A stretch of DNA of 64,000 nucleotides, taken from contig NC_088309.1 of assembly GCF_910592395.1 (NCBI RefSeq), positions 19,778,599 through 19,842,598 of the forward strand. Direction: 5' to 3'. Below, piece by piece: positions 60,901 through 64,000 of this stretch; the stretch's first letter is position 1, and every line of letters starts with the position of its first letter. A model generated the notes under the pieces. That model saw only the letters and a list, made by a program, of their open reading frames with translations, was not told where the DNA came from and did not search any database. The DNA is from Lineus longissimus. Its lineage: Eukaryota; Nemertea; Pilidiophora; Heteronemertea; Lineidae. A program made the position numbers and the translations under genes.

Positions 60901-63900
60901 TGAGAACAGACCTCTTTTGGGTGATCAAAGATTTTCCTCTTGGGGGCCTAATTGTTGGGCGCCTTCCCGAAACTGGTGTTGGAGCAGTTGAAGCCGGCCT
61001 TGGGGTTGGATTTAAACTCCTCAGGCTGAGTAGAGGTACCAGTAATTCAGAATTCTGCCCTGGTAATGGAGACCTCTGAGAAACCTCGGCACTATCACTT
61101 TGCTGATGAAACTCCTCCTCCTTCTTCTGCGAAATTTTCAAAGGAAGATTCCTAGCTAAGACCTGGCTGATGGTTGAGAAATCGACTTCCGAAAGTTCCT
61201 TGGAGGACCGAAAGGTACCTTGGTTGGAGTCCTGCCTGTGAGGAGACACTCCACGCCCACTGTCATTTGATCCTAAACTGTACTTAGACTTTAGTGTCTG
61301 TTTCCTATTTGTTGGGTCCAGTGGTGTATACCCAAAGACCAATGGCCTCCAACTCATATTGTTTCTTGTCTTCAATTATTGATATAAATCCATGAATAGT
61401 GCAAAAAGACATTATTTCAAACTTTACTTTGCTCAAAAATTTGAGAATATTTGCTTCTTCTGATGGCGGTCGATAAGACTAAAATATACGTTTGCTGTAC
61501 ATCCAATGTTTTTTTAATGTCTGCAGCCACTAGCTATTGCAAATCGTTTTGATGGATCAGCAGATTCTGCCTTTAGTTGTGACTACCCCCTGAGTTTGAG
61601 TGGACCAATATCAAAACCAATCCAGATCAGCTACAAATCAATGTCGAAAGTTAATTGATGTTCAAAGTCACAGCTTGAATGCCTCTATGTCAAAACGAGC
61701 AGTTCAGATAAACAAACTGCCTAAGAAAATGATTATAGATATGTATGTCTACTGAATTTCAAGATGGAAAACAAGCAACTTCAAAATGGGCGTGTTACTA
61801 CGAAAACCCACTCATTGCTTCAACACCAACGATCAGTTTAGACAAATGAACTGCCACAGAAAACGATTATCAATCAGTATCCTTTGAATTTCACAAACAA
61901 GTTCATGAAAGACGTGTTGCTATGCCAACGTCACACATGGTGTGTAAAACCTCACAATGTTTTCCAATAAGTTTATTAAATCACTTCCAACCATGGGTAA
62001 TGATTCATGACCAATAAATCTGATTTTAACTCCTAATGAAGAATAGAGTACCTCCTTTGATTTGAATATATCGATTTCATGCAAATGAAATAGCGATCCA
62101 AGTCGACATCATTTAAACCTCAGAAGTAAACACAGATTCCGTCCTGTTTGGAGTAGTTCACAAATAAATTTGCTGATACAAATCCATTCTCTAAGAAGAC
62201 AAGTCAGAAATGGTGATGAATTATCCAAGAGGAACCACTCATAGAGGTCTGAGATACAGCTGTTGGTGCTGAACACTTCAGCTTATAGACTAAAATGGTA
62301 AACCTAAAAATCAGTGTCGACAATTGGCAACAAAAGGGAAAGTTGACAGACATGACAGACGATGTTCCTAAGGCGAGACCACGAATATGATATATTCAAA
62401 ATGTCAAAATTTCCTTTCACTGCTTATCAATACATCAATGAAATTTCATAATGGCCTAAACATAGAAGTCAGTTCACCCTGTTGCACCTATTGACAACTC
62501 CACTAGTACTGTTATGCTGAGAAATATCATTTATATAACTGGAGACGGTAACAAGGCACTCGCTTAGAAATCCATGATTTGCGATTTCTAGAAAGTTTTG
62601 ACAGCTTTTGTCCCCGGACTGTAGTTCATTCGTAAATGATTTATCTGGGGCCCTGGAGCACTAGTTACTGGATGGATTTCTTTGAAGTTTGTTTTTCATT
62701 TATCTGAGCCCTCTGACTTGAGTAAAATGTTGGAGATCTCTCTCTCTGATAGTATTAGTAAAGTAAAAGTTTATTGAATCCATTTTTGAATAGCAGAGAG
62801 AACTAGTGTGCATTAGCAACATGTTTATAAAACCTCCTGCAAAGCCAAGTCTATAGGTAGCATATCTTGTTGGGCAATCATTTGATTGATATTTTTATTG
62901 CTCTATAAAGAGAGCATGATAGCAAGAATTTATAAAGACTATTTTTTATTAATTCTTGATAACAGTGACGGCCTGGCAATTACCGGCCATATCTTCTGCT
63001 ACATTACTGCTTTTAAATTGATATCTTTTGAAATCATGAAAGATAGCATAATTCTATGTTTGACACAACCAACAACAAATGTGAAGTAGATCAAAAGAAG
63101 AGTATCACTAAGTTCTTTAATCGTTAATGAATGCTTATGAAAAGACATGATTTACCTCACGGCAATACAATGAATTAGCTCACTTATATAGGGCTAAGGC
63201 CCATAACCCGTGTTGGGCAGCAGAGTGAAGTGCCATCTATGTGATAATGACCACACGCTGGCAAATCGAGTGTCAGGATTGGATCAGTGCGGCCTGCGGC
63301 TTTTAGATTCCATGCTGTTGCCATCTGAAGGACGTTTTTGGAACTGGTGATTAGGTTACCAGTTACCAGTGAGAGAAATTGATGCCAGCAACCTGTGTTG
63401 AGCTGCTAAGGTATAGCAGTACTGCCCAACCCTGCTATGTAGGATACTTGTCAACCCATCTACATAGGTCACAAAACCTTAATTTTTTCTCCCCGCCAGG
63501 TATGATATCTGAAAACTACAGTGCTTGAAAATATGTAATGTATTTCAAAGAAGAAGAAGAAGAGTCTAAATCAATCGAATTTTGAGTGTAAATTTGTACA
63601 TAAGAATTATGCAGCTGTGGCAGGGTCCCGTAAAACAACACAGCCGTGACGTATAAGGAAGAAATGACGACAACGGCACTCTTACCTTCCTCCAGGACGG
63701 CCATCATGTCATCCAGACTCTCACACTCCACGACAAACAGATTCTCCACGTAAAAGCCTTTGTTCTTTGACCATCGTATCTGTAGGTGGCGCCGCTGGTG
63801 TGGATTTAATAAATCTATCACCTACAAAACAGCAAAGTGACTTTAAATTAAACTGACAACGTAATTAGGCTTCCTTGGTGAAAATGATTATGCGATGGGT

Positions 63901-64000
63901 TATTCAGACAGGTTCCCTTCTTCATAACTCTTACCTGTTCATTGTAAATCTCTAAGTAAGATGCGTGTATCCTGAAAGTGGCTTCTTTCTGTTGCCTGAT
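48987..64000 (-). CDS. KIF12: KIF12 kinesin, 3' part of gene (13 exons seen; N-terminus beyond window)
   Basis: Exons, high to low: 64000-63935 (open), 63821-63686, 57070-56912, 56379-56174, 54756-54571, 54254-54164, 53954-53726, 53548-53441, 52632-52539, 52353-52172, 51944-51694, 50041-49973, 49099-48987 (stop TAG). All junctions keep frame, giving 629 residues here. The motor shows [32 protein letters not shown] (a KIF12-type stretch), switch I NEFSSRSH, switch II VDLAGSE, and [19 protein letters not shown]. The neck and stalk have [12 protein letters not shown] and [17 protein letters not shown]; the latter is also characteristic of KIF12. A Pro/Gly/Gln-rich disordered tail follows, with a short final coiled coil ([19 protein letters not shown]). 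The P-loop exon lies beyond 64000. KIF12 is a microtubule motor, and in vertebrates it is linked to epithelial and biliary polarity. The tail is longer than in the human protein. Confidence 0.95.
49610..49683. repeat. 18-bp inverted repeat in last KIF12 intron
   Basis: ATATTTCTTGGATTTCAA (49610-49627) is perfectly inverted at 49666-49683. The 38-bp loop and flanks look like eroded coding sequence on the plus strand, possibly a decayed element, but no family is recognised. Confidence 0.6.
50982..51167. mobile_element. MITE-like element in KIF12 intron
   Basis: Terminal inverted repeats ATACGCCCTTCTACCTTT (left) and AAAGGGTAGAAGGGCGTAT (right) bound 186 bp without coding capacity. The flanking bases are TCT on the left and TAA on the right, so no clean target duplication is visible. 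Confidence 0.65.
53023..53034 (-). CDS. KIF12: candidate 12-nt KIF12 microexon
   Basis: CTTCTATGGAGG is preceded by TTTTTTATTCAG and followed by GTAAGAG, both good splice signals. It lies between the exons at 53548-53441 and 52632-52539. Its phase (2 to 2) fits both neighbours and would insert four residues (FYGG) after the coiled-coil segment ending LEEIER. It may be alternatively used. Without transcript data it remains a prediction. Confidence 0.4.
54757..56173. other. KIF12 intron, dispersed repeat piece
   Basis: No exon is seen. The segment at about 54920-55041 (GGGGGAACCTGTCCTGAC..., ending CCCTCCAAAATCCTG) is a diverged copy of sequence at about 57154-57284. Confidence 0.55.
56493..56897 (-). 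mobile_element. SINE-like element (family A) in exact tandem duplication
   Basis: Two 204-bp copies (56493-56696 and 56697-56897) differ by about one base. On the minus strand each has an A-box-like TAGTGCAATGGAAAC, a B-box-like AGGTTCAATTCTC, and the tail TTTGACAGTGTAGGTTTCCT shared with the element at 23290-23400. About 60 bp of flanking sequence is duplicated too. The second copy ends 15 bp from the end of the KIF12 exon at 56912. The near identity implies a recent duplication or an assembly duplication. Confidence 0.75.
57071..58174. other. KIF12 intron / putative 3' UTR of nested ORF
   Basis: Contains the likely 3' UTR of the intronless ORF, with AATAAA on the minus strand at 57542-57537. 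No other exon is seen. Confidence 0.5.
58175..61357 (-). CDS. intronless 1060-aa disordered protein nested in KIF12 intron
   Basis: An uninterrupted frame runs from ATG 61357 ([14 protein letters not shown]) to TAA 58175. A stop lies seven codons upstream of the ATG, so the protein starts here or at a nearby upstream exon. A frame of 3.2 kb without stops in AT-rich DNA is strong evidence of coding. Most of the product is low-order and rich in R/K/S/P. Features: basic helix [20 protein letters not shown] (~266-285); three related motifs VLVPYDRD (~321), RLVPVGFD (~386) and RLIPIGYD (~423); [20 protein letters not shown] (~525-544); YRYVNEDL (~835); an E7 run (~955); and an acidic, more ordered end with [20 protein letters not shown] and [20 protein letters not shown] (~970-1012). 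No known domain is recognised. It is on the same strand as KIF12 and inside the intron between the 63686 and 57070 exons. It could be a retrocopy-derived or orphan gene. Confidence 0.85.
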   Translation of the reverse strand: MSWRPLVFGYTPLDPTNRKQTLKSKYSLGSNDSGRGVSPHRQDSNQGTFRSSKELSEVDFSTISQVLARNLPLKISQKKEEEFHQQSDSAEVSQRSPLPGQNSELLVPLLSLRSLNPTPRPASTAPTPVSGRRPTIRPPRGKSLITQKRSVLTKLNKKERETIRPIPLDSPVQQAIHLRSYENVSESDTLLPDSSNSSESEAGDLVAPVIYVKEPTYQQIDIEGRFISVPEYEESFNTHGFSTISTDSRYVLDDIPDLELDQAHRKYNEHKKVAVHVKKRFKESRNRLKKLASVISDDSEEDTNTGVPKVKTRLPREGLDVLVPYDRDRYVDVKKVDTNVKLPQSRLKKQAVHSQRKQLRSEPQGGERDHLIKRLEEKNANKNRARLVPVGFDSQSEQDKDHIRTETKTLKSRLDNLHKKHQRLIPIGYDTEFDNRLDGHLGQQKSKPLDYYSDLERKPRRRQQKKPTRQIVHTKPKQHFRRIDIVQETSDQESINLSRPPRYPIRRSRKPLEDARHQPIPHKLFDEYGREYIVRHSRLHTFAPSDLNDYSTAPHKPPATHNRAGIVHANDLLPAHPIPSAPVGPELKSSSHAIPVSSHRYVFYNGDNKIYVAEDYLHNSKGSQQKFDNAKVNFERRLKDHIHEQQRDASYDLRRKDSNSLHFKMDDYNNHTEISPYALEKLSAKKFFKEMGRLPDEKRMDGHYRKDRPSKDYNLRGQRGMPPIPLPRSYSDERGYAGATPDPVSRGFSRGTYSGNAPLDQSASIQGDTSVDPSKNQIHIYSYGPLNISSGTVPKGDVNESVPENPNEKGTSTHDINQKSGTGHFLAQGQGRDGYRYVNEDLNSSGNGTEGTPQNNEHIRTDLSWRKKNSAESTKKNVYVVKTPLHDKNTSLRPPTHRSTSQQVQELSSPTKEIPRMPEKVVADSETQKYEPGSLEDIKQKVREIWHELGPVQPEEEEEEEKKDELMEDMYFDHDEEAQYVISLVTDDGGIIGPFSMEIDDVQIGFGKMLLERHPELMTVPSEEEEKQDREETEKPDEVEIASKQQPQVGVEEGKDKKGS
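61358..63685. other. KIF12 intron, upstream of nested ORF
   Basis: Would contain the promoter of the nested ORF if that is an independent gene. No exon, RNA gene or repeat family is recognised. Confidence 0.5.

Noticed and set aside
58175-61357. Nested ORF as a cassette exon inside the KIF12 motor
   Set aside because: The flanking KIF12 exons join perfectly without it. Insertion of over 1000 residues just before switch I would wreck the motor, and no acceptor is seen at its 5' end.
61358-61375. Extending the nested ORF six codons upstream to a TTG
   Set aside because: TTG is not a normal start in animals, and an ATG follows seven codons into the frame, so 61357 is used.
1-64000. CRISPR array, prokaryotic operon or defence system
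   Set aside because: The spliced animal genes make this eukaryotic nuclear DNA. The tandem repeats lack unique spacers of constant length.

Overview
The window is nuclear DNA from an animal. Its genes are split into short exons with GT/AG introns, intergenic DNA is long, and many small SINE-like and foldback repeats are scattered through it. Four conserved animal genes can be rebuilt exon by exon: KIF12 kinesin, THOC6, the 5' end of an SRRM2/SRRM3-type splicing factor, and a PAN plus galactose-binding secreted protein. Frequent TACATGTA-type motifs, molluscan-style tRNA-SINEs and the PAN/fucolectin-like gene suggest a marine invertebrate, probably a lophotrochozoan. The species cannot be named from the sequence alone.

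Layout. From 1 to about 29.9 kb I find no recognisable exon. This part holds repeats: a degenerate ~180-bp tandem array (7990-9300), two copies of a long-TIR foldback element (3321-3509 and 13475-13750), a perfect-looking hairpin (10833-10998), a 160-bp tandem repeat (20745-21121), a 38-bp minisatellite (22120-22491) and SINE-like pieces. At 29883-30351 (minus strand) lie the first two coding exons of the SRRM2/3-like gene. From 30.4 to 37.9 kb I see repeats only. A possible small membrane-protein gene (minus, 38092) sits head to head with THOC6 (plus, 38518-47371, 13 coding exons, 336 aa, complete). THOC6 intron 3 contains a complete five-exon gene on the opposite strand for a secreted PAN/galactose-binding protein (39903-42510). 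KIF12 (minus, last exon at 48987, running off the right end at 64000) converges on THOC6, and the two predicted poly(A) signals are about 35 bp apart.

KIF12 intron B/C (57071-63685) contains the most novel item: a single uninterrupted 1060-codon ORF on the same strand (58175-61357). It encodes a largely disordered, basic-then-acidic protein that I do not recognise. Two of the conserved genes act in RNA processing (SRRM2/3-like in the spliceosome, THOC6 in TREX mRNA export) and KIF12 is a motor. Nothing here looks like an operon or defence system; the interest lies in nested genes, a microexon candidate and repeat families.
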